Below, in pieces: positions 33,001-43,826 of a DNA stretch of 64,000 nucleotides; the stretch's first letter is position 1; each line of letters opens with the position of its first letter. A model generated the notes under the pieces. It had not been told where the DNA came from. It saw only the letters and a program-made list of their open reading frames with translations, and did no database searches. The stretch spans positions 37,499,389 to 37,563,388 of the forward strand of contig CM034240.1 of assembly GCA_019916065.1 (NCBI GenBank). The letters are read 5' to 3'. Origin of the DNA: Vitellaria paradoxa. Taxonomy: Eukaryota; Streptophyta; Magnoliopsida; Ericales; Sapotaceae. The position numbers and the translations under genes are program-made.

Positions 33001-36000
33001 AGTGAGCCTAAAGTTGATATTGAGCAAGGGAATAAATTTGGGGCCAATTATAGTTCATTTTGATGCTGAGTGATTGGTGGAAGTATGAGCCATGGAAAGA
33101 GTTTTAGTTCCTTCCACTAGATGAAGAAAGAGATCGATTTGAGGCTTTGAGAAGTGAGCCCGGGGCACATCAATTTATAGATTTTGTATGTTGGAGTTTT
33201 AATTGGAGGAAGGATGGTCTTCCTCAGTTGGAGTTTTGAGGGTGAAAAAAAGGTTGGGCAAATCTCGTTTGGAGTTGCAAACGGCTTTAAGTACAGACGA
33301 TCATGTTAGGCATAATAGGCTAGATTCTTGTGGTATACAACTAGAGTTAAGTGTGCATCACACAATCCCAAGTGAAGCTTCTAAAAGTCCCAAAAATTAT
33401 CAAGCTAATCTTCACTAAATCGCAATCATTATTGGAATCAAAACAACTATCTAGCTGACCATAATTAATTGGGACAAAGGCTTGATAAGTTTATTTGAGT
33501 CGCCAACTTTGTGTACAACTCTTGAAGGTTTCCTAACTTCAATAGGCTTTGTGGAATCCCAATTTAGAAGCTAAGGCTATGTTTGATTGTGGATACAAGG
33601 TGGGGAATTGGATTGGTAATTCATGAATCCCTGTTGACCCATGTTTGGAGTTGACAAATTACTCTGGACAAGGTGTCCGAAGTGGACTCCTGATCCTTCA
33701 AAATAGGGGATGTATGGTACCTAGGGAGAGATGGTATTGTATATCCCCTATGCTCCAGTTTATTTCTTACAAAGATTCAAAAGTGCAAAATTATATCCCG
33801 TCAAATCACCTCTTATTCCATTCTATATCCCAGCAACCAAACACCAAAAAATAATCCCATACAAAAAACTTAATCTCCTGTTGTGCCCAATTCTATAAAG
33901 TATACCATAGTATTACTTATCCTTTTAAACCTTTAGCTCCAATTAAATGCAACCTAAGGGCTTTTCATGTGAAACAAAGAGAAATTAAGGTAAAAAACAG
34001 AAGAAATAGATAGAGAAATACCAAGAGAGAGGAGAGAGAGAAGTCACGTAAAGAAGGTAGAAGCCAAAGAAGAAGGGAAGTGAGGAAATCAGCCAAGGCT
34101 ATTCATAATCTTCATTCATTGCCTTGCAAACACTCAAACTACACTTAAATTAGGAAACACAAAGGTACATCAAAAGACAATTCCTAGGGGAGACCAAGGG
34201 TTCAACTTAAAAAGACCAAACACTTTATTTATTCCGGTTCTTTTTTTTTTTGAGGGGGGGGGGGTTGAATGTCTTAATTCAATTTATGTCCCCATCAACT
34301 CTCTAGGCCAGGAAGAAACTCGACTTTGTCGAATTGGCATCATGCTCTCAAAAGTTCAATCATTGGGCCACAAGCTTGGTGGCTTTGTAAGCTTCTCCCT
34401 AAGTTTATGCATGCATGTAAAGGGTGAAATGAACTTGGTGTCCCCGTCAGCTCTCCCAAGGTGGAAAGAACTTGACTCTGGTGTGAGATTTGTTTATTCT
34501 GATAGAATTCCAAGGAGAATAGATCAAACTGCAAAAGGGACATTGTAATGGGGAGAACGAGATCTCAAGAACACTGTAGTGAAGAGGTAAAAACTTAAAG
34601 TGAAGGCCAAGTACAATACAAACAGAGATTGCAGTGATGTAGCTACCATTATCTAAGATGATCTAGTGCTTAGGACTCAGCGAGAAAATAGGCTCATGAT
34701 AATGTAGGCATAAGAGGTTGACTATGCTAGGGACGTTTGTTGACAAGGGCGATAGTGACAACACTTAGGTGTCTGTGCGAGGTATGGGGATTTGGGCTGA
34801 TGGTGACATATCTTGAATGTCAGTACAAGGTGTTGAAGCATCTGAGATGTTGGGATCTGGGATCCAATGAGAAGGTTGCCAACTAGTGATGGTGGTTGAA
34901 TCCATTTATTATTTAGTGAGAGACATTGAATGTGGGGATGAGTCTATCTCCTAGAGTTGGTTGAGGGAGGATTTGAACGAATTCCCTAACTCTAGTTACC
35001 AATTTGCTTGTCCTTATGGAGCAAATGAATAATAATGTGTCTGTGGGACTCTCCAAGGAGGGGATTCCACTGCTAGGGAGTCCGTAGGCCTTGCTTTTAA
35101 CCTATGGAGTTGATCTTTGCCAAGTGTTAAGAGGGGGTTTCCCGCATAGAGTATCATGTGGGATTCCTAATTCATAACAGGCATCGCAGGGTCCGAAATG
35201 CCTCTAAATTGGAATGCACCTGCAGGAAGGGCTCTGTGGCGGAATGACTGCCTGCATTGGGAGCTCCAACGACAGTAAATTTGTTGCAGTGACAACTGTC
35301 TTCTGAATTTTTTATTGGACCCATCTCTTACTTTAAAATGTTCCCATTAAATAAGGAGAGGGAACTTCTGATATGCCTCATTACCGAACGACAGCCAAGT
35401 GATGTCTACTGTTCCCTTACCAAATATGAGTCCAATATTTCATTCAATCCCCCCTACCCACCTCCAATCTTAGAAGTTGTATAAGATCACTCCATATTCC
35501 TTGGATACCTTTCCATAAACAAAAGCTGATGTCAATTTTGGCAGTTATGCCTATTATACATATATATTATATATATTTTAACTCAAGGTGTTTGTCGTGT
35601 TTGTGCGCACCTCAATTAATACCTGAGGCTCTGAATTTAATGATCAGGAAACCTCCAATGGCCATAAGAAGATTCGAACGGGTGACCATTGGGAGCAAAA
35701 TCCAAGGCTTGAGTCCCTAGTATACATATTTTTAATCTTGTCTATAGTCTATTTTGATCAATTGGAAAAGAAAAAAAAAATGTCCATGTTGAATACAGGA
35801 ACAAAATTGACCTGGCTTAGTTGTGTTTTTTGTTCCCTTAGCTGCAAACATACTCCTATCTTGGTGTTAATTCAATTTGCTTGCCATGTCTGGTGCAAAA
35901 TTAGAAATTCATGCTTGTGATTGCCTGGAATTTGGAGTAAAGGATAATTTGGGATGGTTTTAACTAAGTGGTTCTGAATTCTTCAAGCTTGATTACATTA

Positions 36001-36157
36001 AATACGATTACTAATTCTGCTTGTGGGTTTTTAATGAAATGAAATTCAGGTAAGGAAGTCTATGTGCCGAATCAAGCATGTACTCACCGAAAGGGCTATT
36101 GAGGAACCAGATCCTAGAAGGTCCGCTGAGATGAAGAGGATGATAAATGCTCTATGA
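30026..36157 (+). CDS. Mitochondrial large-subunit ribosomal protein uL29m (MRPL47 type)
   Basis: Three coding exons: 30,026-30,191, 32,126-32,283 and 36,050-36,157, giving 143 residues. Junctions are ATG|GTATAA, TTCAG|GTCGTAG, AAG|GTATTG and TTCAG|GTAAGG; phases 1 and 0 agree. The N-terminus ([16 protein letters not shown]) looks like a mitochondrial presequence and is followed by an Ala/Thr stretch. [11 protein letters not shown], then [32 protein letters not shown] and [19 protein letters not shown] are characteristic of the L29 family in its mitochondrial L47 form, which sits near the polypeptide exit of the large mitoribosomal subunit. The length fits the plant proteins. Introns of 1.9 and 3.8 kb are filled with repeats. 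A broken copy lies at 45,095-49,769. Confidence 0.92.
30698..30830 (+). repeat. Au-type SINE in intron 1
   Basis: GGTCTTGGAGCAATGGTGAG resembles the A-box region and GGGGTTCAAACACTAC the B box; the 3' part GCAAAGGTAAGGTTGTGGG is like the conserved end of the plant Au SINE family. It is shared with unit 2 (43,692-43,826), so insertion preceded the duplication. Family assignment is from remembered motif structure, not a search. Confidence 0.55.
33570..33855. repeat. MITE-like element in intron 2
   Basis: The left GGCTATGTTTGATTGTGGAT and the reverse complement of the right end (TTTGGTGTTTGGTTGCTGGG) form imperfect inverted ends around a non-coding core. A paralogous copy sits at 47,105-47,385 in unit 2, so it inserted before the duplication. 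Confidence 0.4.
33900..35585. other. Intron 2 sequence of unknown origin
   Basis: This less AT-rich intronic DNA is shared with unit 2 (about 47,420-49,330). It includes a T-run followed by a G-run at 34,243-34,264. Small open frames on both strands are not conserved between the units, so no gene is claimed. The GC content and size suggest an old transposon fragment, but I do not recognise the family. Confidence 0.4.
35588..35715 (-). repeat. SINE family member, minus orientation
   Basis: On the minus strand a B-box-like CCGTTCGAATCTTC is followed by ATTAAATTCAGAGCCTCAGG, TATTAATTGAGGTGCGCACA and ACCTTGAGTT, the same tail plan as the SINE at 28,714. In unit 2 (49,338-49,405) only the tail half remains, ending at a deletion. 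Confidence 0.5.
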
Positions 36158-36521
36158 GATTCCCAGCTTATCTTTTGTTGTTATCACCGACCAGGGTTTG
36201 TTTGGTTGAGTATGACAATGCCTTGATTTTACTTTCTTCTTGTGTTTAGGTCTGGAAGGCTATAGTACTTTTTACAAACGGACATCTGGATTTCTTGTGA
36301 TTTTGTAGAAATTCTCTGATATTAATTTTAGGGAGATGGGTAATAGAAGCAAAAACATGACCGATTAAGTTGAAAACGAGGCAACATTTGTTGCAATAAT
36401 GCAGTGTGTTCTTGGAAATATTAGTAGATAGGGCTTTTATGTATGAAGCCTGGATTTGTTGTTGGCTGAATCTCCTCATTCCTAGCCAGAATAATTCCCA
36501 GGCAATATCATATGAATGTTG

Positions 36522-36523
<2 letters not shown>

Positions 36524-36586
<63 letters not shown>
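36524..36586. repeat. (CT)n microsatellite downstream of the uL29m gene
   Basis: A run of CT repeats with one TTT interruption lies about 370 bases after the stop codon. The matching run in unit 2 (50,137-50,162) is much shorter. The Arg-Glu or Ser-Leu repeat frames over it are artefacts. Confidence 0.95.
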
Positions 36587-36589
<3 letters not shown>

Positions 36590-36753
36590 GTTGTGCTGAG
36601 AAATGTTACATGAATATACACAGGCACAGTTAGATTTGCATGTACGTATGTACACAAGTACCTCCGGAATACAATCTTGTGTGGCTTGACAGTTTTGTAT
36701 ACCTCAAGCTCGTACAGCTCCTCAAATATGATCTTGGTGGTTGGGTCTCCAAT

Positions 36754-37190
36754 TAGGGGTGGACACCAGTCCGATGACCCGAAGAACCCGGTCAACTCAA
36801 CTCGATATTTGTAGGGCTTGGGTTTGGAAATTTAGCCCATAGGATTGGGTGGGGTCAATTTTTTAGACCCGATATATTTTTGGCCTGGGTTTGGGTTCGA
36901 GTATCGCAGCTTGGCCCAGCACGAAGATAATAAGTGAGTGAGTCGAAAACTCCACACCCCTCCAACACACAAATCCTAGCCCCACTCTTCCTTTCTTTCC
37001 CCGCAAACCCCTAAATACTCAGTCGTTCTTCTCTTTTTCCACAAACTTTAATTCAAATACTCAGTTGCTCTTACTCTCTTTTCAGTCTGTAATACAAACT
37101 ATGTATCTCTCACTTTCACTCTCTTCTTCGTATTTCTTTTTCATCTCTTGGGCCTTCGTTGTTCTTATATTCTTCTCAGTTTGTAATACA

Positions 37191-37233
<43 letters not shown>

Positions 37234-37699
37234 TCATATTTCTTCTTCATTTTTTTGGCCTTCGTCACACTCTCTCTTCTTAGTGTCTCTCACCCCCTCT
37301 TCCTGAAAACACTCTAATTTCGTCGGTGAATCGGCGTTAGATCTCTTTGGTCATTTATGTGTAAGTTATTAATTTTAGAACATGACAAGGGGGAAAAAAA
37401 AGAATTAGTAAAATGAACAGGTTATTGGTTGTGCCTATTTTAATTAGTTAATTTAGTTGTTTGTGCCTATTTTATACAATAAATAAGTTATTGGCAGTTT
37501 TTGTATAATTTTTATATTTTTTTAAGGTTTTATCTTTGGGCTTAATAGAAGAGCTTGGGTTTTAATTTTTCAGTAATGGAGGTTCTTGGGTTCACAGCTT
37601 TCAGCCCAATATTGGGTCGGGCTGAGCTTAGACTCGGTGTTCAAGGACTCGACCTGAATGAGCTTAGCTCGAACTCAGCCTAGCCCATGTCCACCCCTA
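36754..37699. mobile_element. Non-autonomous hAT-type element, 946 bp
   Basis: The ends are perfect inverted repeats TAGGGGTGGACA and TGTCCACCCCTA. They are flanked by TCTCCAAT (36,746-36,753) and TCTCCAAA (37,700-37,707), an 8-bp target duplication with one mismatch. Eight-base duplications and TAGGGGTG-type ends fit the hAT superfamily. Subterminal regions carry repeated GGGTTTGGG and AGCCCA motifs. It has a (TC)n run at 37,196-37,229 and no transposase. A paralogous copy is at 50,331-51,254. Confidence 0.8.
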
Positions 37700-37899
37700 T
37701 CTCCAAAGTGTGATGCTATGATTGCATGTCGTGGAGGGATCACATTATATAATATATTTTGTGTTGTAATAGTAACTAGTTGAATATAAGTATTAGTTTG
37801 CAGACTAATTTTTTGAGTTGATTTGTGGACTCTGGTGTTAAATAAAAAAAAAAAACTAGTTGATGTGTGCAATTCAATTGACGAAAATATATGTGGTTT

Positions 37900-39390
37900 A
37901 TGCATTTATTATTTGGTCCCCAAATGCGAAACAAACTATAGAAATTAAAATTTTATTAACTAATATTACCATTACAAGTAGAACTTAGCTTCCTATTTAT
38001 ACAATTAATCGGTAAAATTAATGTGCGAGGCCAAATTAGCTTGACCATTTAAAAAAGTGGTTAAATCTTAAATAAATACCCTCCACCTATTTGAATTCGA
38101 GTCATGAAAATGCATTCTCAAATAAATATATTCAATTAATCGTTTATTCTAAAGTTCTGTTTGTGTACATGATTTGAAGAAAACCATTAAATCATTTAAA
38201 AAGAAAAACTCTTAATTTGAATTTTAGAAAAAAATTCTAATTTTTTTGAGACATTAATTTTAATTGAAAAATCAACTCTAAAGGCCCATAAAAACTACAC
38301 AAAAAAAAATTAAAATAAAAATGTTAAAAGAGGCTGGGAATATAAAATGACATAATAGTAAAAATAAGAACAATAATTTTTTTTCAGTTTTTTGCCTTGA
38401 CCTTTACCATTCTAAAGTATGCATTAAGATAATTATAATTTATTTAGGACTTATGAAGGTTTCACCAGAAGTTTTTCCTTTATTACGGTTTATAAATAAT
38501 ATTTGGGCTTACTGTTATTTCAAAATTTAAGAAATATTAATTGAATCAATAAGAATTTGTATATTTCTTTATAAATTAAATAATAAATTTTAACATTCTT
38601 ATTAAATTTTACAATCTTATGCATCGTACGGATAACTGCTTAGATTTATATTTTATATTTTAATTTCATATATAATACATAAAACAATTTTTTTATGTAT
38701 GATGTTTATTTTTATTACTAAAATTATATAATTTTATGTATTATATGTCATATTATAAAATTTTATATTTTATATCATATTATATCTTATTTCAATTTTT
38801 TTTTATATCATTTGATTAGGTAGGCTTGGAACTTGATATATATTTTAGAGTCGAATTTGATTTTGAGAAAACTTGAAACATTGGGTTGAACAGAGAATAT
38901 AAGTTTTTAATAGTCATGTAGAAGCTTAGTTTTGATTAACTTTATTTATTCATCAAAATTTATAAAAATAAATAATATGAAAATATAAAAAATAACTCAA
39001 TAATTTTTTATATAATTATGTAATTATATTAAAATAATTTACAATATATTTTTAAAAATTACTTTTTTTATCAGTATAAAATATTACACAACTCTTTACA
39101 TTGAATGACATTAGTATTTACGTGTATATGGGTCTGTTTGGTAAATTGAAAATTTGAAATTTTTCTTAAATTTTTTATGGGTATTGATACGTGACACTTT
39201 TGGCAAAAATTATATGGTTTAGTAAAAACTTGTAGAAGTTATAAAATTGAAGAAAATTGTAAAAAAAATAATTGTTTTGTGTGTGATAAGTTTTTTTTAT
39301 ATATTTAGTAAATTTTAAAAAGGAAAATTGGCCAGAATTGAAGAAAAATAAAAATTTGTATTTTTTTTTTTAATAGGTTCACTAAAGACA
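37900..39390. other. AT-rich intergenic DNA upstream of the PPR gene
   Basis: No gene was seen. A tRNA-like segment (AGCTTGACCATTTAAAAAAG, then TTTGAATTCGAGTC, about 38,038-38,105) may be a SINE remnant and is repeated near 52,822-52,895. The point TAA at 38,538-38,540 is the empty site of the MITE found in unit 2 at 53,870. Confidence 0.5.
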
Positions 39391-39586
39391 CTGTGCTTGT
39401 GTGCAAACTGAGCAAGCTAAATTTTTTGAGGGCTTGTAACAGTCACGAAACCTTGATTGCTCAGAAGATTGGAAGCTGGTTTCACTTAAATTGTAATAAT
39501 TTGTGGGAAAGCTTGTTCTGTTTCTTCCACTCTATTTTTCTCTTGGAGCCTAGCCTGCGGAACTGGGAATTGCTCGACTTGGGTCA

Positions 39587-41200
39587 ATGGCGACCCCAGC
39601 GTGGGGGAGGAGGTTGGCACCTGCACGTTCCCTCTTCTGCAGTTCCCTGCAATTTCCTTCTCACTCTGCAATCCGAACCTTCTTCTCTTCCGACATTGAG
39701 GTCGACCAACAGCAACAACTCGCCGTCTCACAAACCCCTCAACACCACTCTCTTCCTTCCCTCCAACCCTCAAACGACGCCGAGCTGGTCTCCAATCTCC
39801 TCCTCCAACACCACAACCCTTTTCACACCATGGAGTCCTCTCTCCAGCTCAACGGCATCAGCGTCTCCCCCCACCTCGTCCACCAAACCCTAATTCGCCT
39901 AAAAAATGTCTCCAAGATTGCCCTTGGCTTCTTCTCCTGGGCTAAAGACCAAGCTCACTACTGCCACGATGCCGCCTCCTATCATCTCATGATCGACATT
40001 CTCGGAAAAGTCCGCCAATTCGACGTCGCTTGGCAGCTAATCATCGAAATGGATCAAAAAAACGTAAAACTCACTTCGACCCCTTTCCTAATTTTGATCC
40101 GCAGGCTAGTATCCGCTGGGTTGACTCGCCAAGCGATCCGTGCGTTCGATGACATGGACTGCTTCGTTGAAAAGCAGGCTGACAATGACGATTTTTGCTA
40201 CCTTCTTGACACGCTCTGCAAGTATGGTTATGTGAAAGCCGCGACTGAGATATTCAACAAAAGGAAGTGGAAGTTTGAGCCTGATGTGAAATTATTTACG
40301 GTTTTGATTTACGGTTGGTGTAAGATAAATAGGCCCCAAATGGGCGAGAGGTTCTTTAGAGACATGCTGGATCGGGGGATTGAGCCGAATGTAGTCACTT
40401 ACAATGTGCTTCTCAATGGGATTTGTAGGAGGTCGAGTTTGCACCCTGAGGGTCGGTTTGAGAGAACCATTCGTGCAGCAGAGAAGCTGCTCGATGAAAT
40501 GCGGGAGAGAGGCATAGAGCCCGATGTCACGAGTTATTCTATTGTGCTTCATGTCTACAGTCGGTCACATAAACCTGACTTGTCGATTGACAAGTTGGAG
40601 ACGATGAAAAGTAAAGGGATATGCCCAACAGTGGTGACGTATACTTCTGTTGTGAAATGCCTTTGTTCCTGTGGGAGACTTGAAGATGCTGAGAAATTGC
40701 TTAATGAGATGGTGTGTAATGGAGTTTGTCCTTTGGCTGCGACTTATAACTGCTTCTTTAAGGAGTACAGAGGAAGAAAGGATGCAGATAGAGCTTTGAA
40801 ATTGTATCGGCAGATGAAAGAAAAATCGTCACACTTGGCCAGTATGCACACATACAATATTTTGCTGGGCATGTTTGTGAAGCTAAATCGAATGGAGATT
40901 GTGAGTGAGATATGGGATGATATGAAGGCTAGTGGGGCTGGACCAGATTTGGATTCATATACCTCGTTAATTCATGCATTATGTGAGAAACAGAAGTGGA
41001 GAGAAGCATGCCAGTTTTTTGTACAAATGATAGAGAGGGGGTTTCTTCCTCAAACGGTCACTTTTGAGACTTTATACCGAGGATTAATACAGTCTAATAT
41101 GTTGAGAACCTGGAGAAGATTGAAGAAAAAGCTTGAGGAAGAGTCTATAACATTTGGTTCGGAATTCCAACATTATCACTTCAAGCCTTATAGGAGATGA
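39587..41200 (+). CDS. P-class pentatricopeptide-repeat protein, probably mitochondrial
   Basis: A single intronless frame of 537 residues, as is usual for PPR genes. The N-terminus (MATPAWGRRLAPARSLFCSS) is rich in Arg, Ala and Ser without acids and resembles an organelle presequence; mitochondria are the more likely target. A conserved pre-repeat segment (MESSLQLNGISVSP, KIALGFFSWAKDQ) is followed from about residue 130 by some nine 35-residue repeats, for example NVVTYNVLLNGICRR, DVTSYSIVLHVYSRS, TVVTYTSVVKCLCSCGRL and DLDSYTSLIHALCEK. The repeats lack E or DYW extensions. The protein would bind a specific organelle RNA; the target is unknown. The start is chosen because it precedes the presequence and is the first ATG in frame. 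A poly(A) signal-like AATAAA is at 41,235-41,240. A decayed copy starts at 62,754. Confidence 0.93.
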   Translation: MATPAWGRRLAPARSLFCSSLQFPSHSAIRTFFSSDIEVDQQQQLAVSQTPQHHSLPSLQPSNDAELVSNLLLQHHNPFHTMESSLQLNGISVSPHLVHQTLIRLKNVSKIALGFFSWAKDQAHYCHDAASYHLMIDILGKVRQFDVAWQLIIEMDQKNVKLTSTPFLILIRRLVSAGLTRQAIRAFDDMDCFVEKQADNDDFCYLLDTLCKYGYVKAATEIFNKRKWKFEPDVKLFTVLIYGWCKINRPQMGERFFRDMLDRGIEPNVVTYNVLLNGICRRSSLHPEGRFERTIRAAEKLLDEMRERGIEPDVTSYSIVLHVYSRSHKPDLSIDKLETMKSKGICPTVVTYTSVVKCLCSCGRLEDAEKLLNEMVCNGVCPLAATYNCFFKEYRGRKDADRALKLYRQMKEKSSHLASMHTYNILLGMFVKLNRMEIVSEIWDDMKASGAGPDLDSYTSLIHALCEKQKWREACQFFVQMIERGFLPQTVTFETLYRGLIQSNMLRTWRRLKKKLEEESITFGSEFQHYHFKPYRR

Positions 41201-41234
41201 TTTACGAATGCAAAGAATATATATATATTTGATC

Positions 41235-41240
41235 AATAAA
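41235..41240 (+). terminator. Possible poly(A) signal of the PPR gene
   Basis: AATAAA lies 35 bases after the stop codon of the PPR gene. Plant signals are loose, so this is suggestive only. Confidence 0.4.
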
Positions 41241-41599
41241 GGTAGCAAGAATCCAAAATTGGCTTTATACCCCCACAATCCAGCTGTGTTATACAATTGA
41301 AAGAGTGGCTTTACACCCCCCACAATCCATCATGAGGTACCTTTAGCTGTTCCTTTTGCCAAAACTTATATGTTGTGGTTCATAATATTGACTTATCAAA
41401 ATTTTTACAATGGTGTATTTGATCCATATTTCTACAATGCATTGTTTATCTCTGGATGAAATAGTTAATTTGTACATGTGAAAAATACTTATAAATAAAA
41501 GCATTCTTATCTGGGGAGACATACTCAAAAAGTTTTTGAGCATGGTTATATTTATTTCTAAGAAATTTTATAATGCAAGGATAATTGAGTTTTATGTCC

Positions 41600-41778
41600 C
41601 ATGTGCTTGGTTCCTAGAGTTCACATAATAGGAATTCCTACTTTTTAGAACCCCCAAGGTAGTCCCCAAGACTCCTTGTACTTGGTTCCTAGAGTTCTAC
41701 TACTAAGAATTTCTCCCCGCGAGAATTCCTACTTCAAAGAACCCCCAAGGTAGTCCCCAAGACCACTTGTGGTTGGTT
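41600..41778. repeat. Short tandem repeat, about 91-bp period
   Basis: GAACCCCCAAGGTAGTCCCC starts at 41,648 and again at 41,739. The phrase TTGGTTCCTAGAGTTC also recurs at about 41,610 and 41,682. These give roughly two imperfect units. Confidence 0.7.
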
Positions 41779-42080
41779 CACTACGAGAATGATGAAGTTT
41801 TTTTGCGAAGAAACTAATTCCTCAGTAGTAGTACATATTTGGCGATAACATTAGAAATTCCTCGCATATAGTGCTATCTTTTTTGCAAGGAAAGTAATTC
41901 GTCATTAATAGCTATATTTCGTGGCTAATTTTAGTTTTCCTTGCTTGCAGCATAAAAAATGTAGCGCCAAAGAATTTGTCTCTCTGCAAAAGTTTTCCTC
42001 TTATTGGGTGAGGAAATATATTCCTTCCTAAAGACCCTGTGTATCTTTGGTGAGGAATATATTTCCTTGCTAAAGAACTC
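41779..42080. mobile_element. Possible CACTA-transposon end
   Basis: CACTACGAGAATGATGAAG resembles the CACTACAAGAAA terminus of CACTA elements. It is followed by short subterminal repeats of the AATTCCTC/AATTCGTC type (41,818, 41,850 and 41,888) and GAGGAAATATATTCCTT blocks. No opposite CACTA end was found, so this is likely a truncated end or a decayed short derivative. Confidence 0.4.
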
Positions 42081-42126
42081 TACTGTATGCTAATATAGAA
42101 CCCACTGCTCTCGCAACCTGTGCCTT

Positions 42127-42135
42127 ATCTCTCTC

Positions 42136-42173
<38 letters not shown>

Positions 42174-42174
42174 C
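42127..42174. repeat. (CT)n microsatellite
   Basis: CT-rich repeat of about 48 bases, not shared with the other unit in the visible window. The minus-strand Arg-Glu-repeat frame across it is an artefact. Confidence 0.9.
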
Positions 42175-42299
42175 CCTCGCCTCCTGTCTCCCTGTGCTAA
42201 GGTTCTCCTTGCGGCCTCCGTTACTTGATGTTGATTGCCACTTCCGATTCCGCTTTTTCCAGATCCCAACCTCCTCTCTCTCTCTCAAAAGCCCTAAGA

Positions 42300-43084
42300 C
42301 CAGATTGATTGTTCATTTTTGGAATTTTCATAAAATTTTTCTACTTAAAAAATAAATGCAATTTGAATAATTTTTTTTCTTATTGATGTATGTGTACATA
42401 TATACTTGGATACCCACATTCATGTATACAAACATATGTACTTGGACACTCACTAATATTTTTTTTCTCCTTATTGATGATCTTGGACGGAATTCGAGTA
42501 TATATTTGAGTTATAAGAGACTTGATGTTATAGAGGCATCTCATGGCTGAGGTTCTATCAATTTGGGGTCCATTTGACTAAATCAAAATTTCCCCCTTTT
42601 GACAATGGGATTGGATTAGGGAGCAGTTTGCTTTTTTGTTTTCTTCAAGCAGAGGAACTCTCATGCAAGATTTATAATATGACATATGGTGTTTGTAAAT
42701 ATGAACACAAAAATGTGTCAACATTTGTGAAAACTATAGGCAATTATCAGCCTAAGGAACATTAATACATAAGAATATGGGCATGTAGTATATAATCGTA
42801 TCCTTTGTCTTCCTGCACGCACATTTTTATTGATAATGTAGTAGAGCTAATTCTACCAGCAACCTTTGACATGCATTCTGTGCTCCTTGACTGGATTGAG
42901 CTATATTCAATAAGAACTAAAATAATTGTAGAAGCTAGGGGGGAAAATGATATTATATTGAACATATATTTCTGTATGGGCAATCTCTATTCAGTTGTTT
43001 AGGTTGATCGTGAGGATTCTTTTCTGTTATAAAATTGTTTCATGTTAATTGTTTCCATTAATTTTACTTATCAAAAAAAAAAAA
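42300..43084. other. Intergenic DNA between unit 1 and unit 2
   Basis: No gene was recognised. A run of about 20 A residues at 43,073-43,090 lies at or near the boundary of unit 2. Confidence 0.5.
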
Positions 43085-43691
43085 AAAAAAGGAATTAGCA
43101 CATTTTCCTCTATTATTCTTCTTCTTCTCTTTTTCATTTTTTCTTAATTTATCTTCCACATGTCCAAGCATAGGGTTACCATATAATTTTCCATTTCTAT
43201 TTTCCTTTTTCGTTATTATTTTGGCTGCTTTACATCTAAATTTATGTTTCATATTCGTGGTATTCATTTTCGGTACTCAGGTTGTTTCTTGTTGCCTTTG
43301 TTGCATGCATTCTGATGATTTGATATAGGTGCCTTGCATAAACTTTGGAAAAAGAAGGGGCCTTATTTCTTACAAGAACAAAAACAATGGAAAAATATAT
43401 TGATACATTTGTAGTCATGGCCATTCTTATTCTATTTCAAACTGGATTGGAAGTATGAAATAGTTTTTCTTCGTAGGTAAATGAGTATATTCATTAGAAA
43501 GGGCCTAAAAGGAGGCAACTTATGGACAAAATGAAATACAAGGTCAAAAAAGCTTAGCACAAAGATTGTGCTCATCTATGAAACCCACATGCGAAAAAAT
43601 TCACTATGAACTAATTCAACTGAACAAGTAGTTGTCTTGGTTCGGCTACATGGGTCCATTTTATTTGGTTAATTTTGTTCAAATTTAAAAG

Positions 43692-43826
43692 CGTGGTCTC
43701 GGAGCAATGGTGAGATTGTTCCATTGCGATCAAGGGTTTTGGGTTCAAACACTACAACCAATCTCTTTGCAAGCAAAGGTAAGGTTGTGGGTGTCTCATG
43801 TACGGGGTTCCTCCTTTAGTTTGTTC
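43692..43826 (+). repeat. Au-type SINE, paralogue of 30,698-30,830
   Basis: The same A-box, B-box and GCAAAGGTAAGGTTGTGGG landmarks occur in the same intronic position of unit 2. Confidence 0.5.

Noticed and set aside
36508..36795. Minus-strand frame with long Arg-Glu repeats (also 42,070-42,288 and 49,864-50,232)
   Set aside because: Produced by CT microsatellites; no conserved flanking protein.
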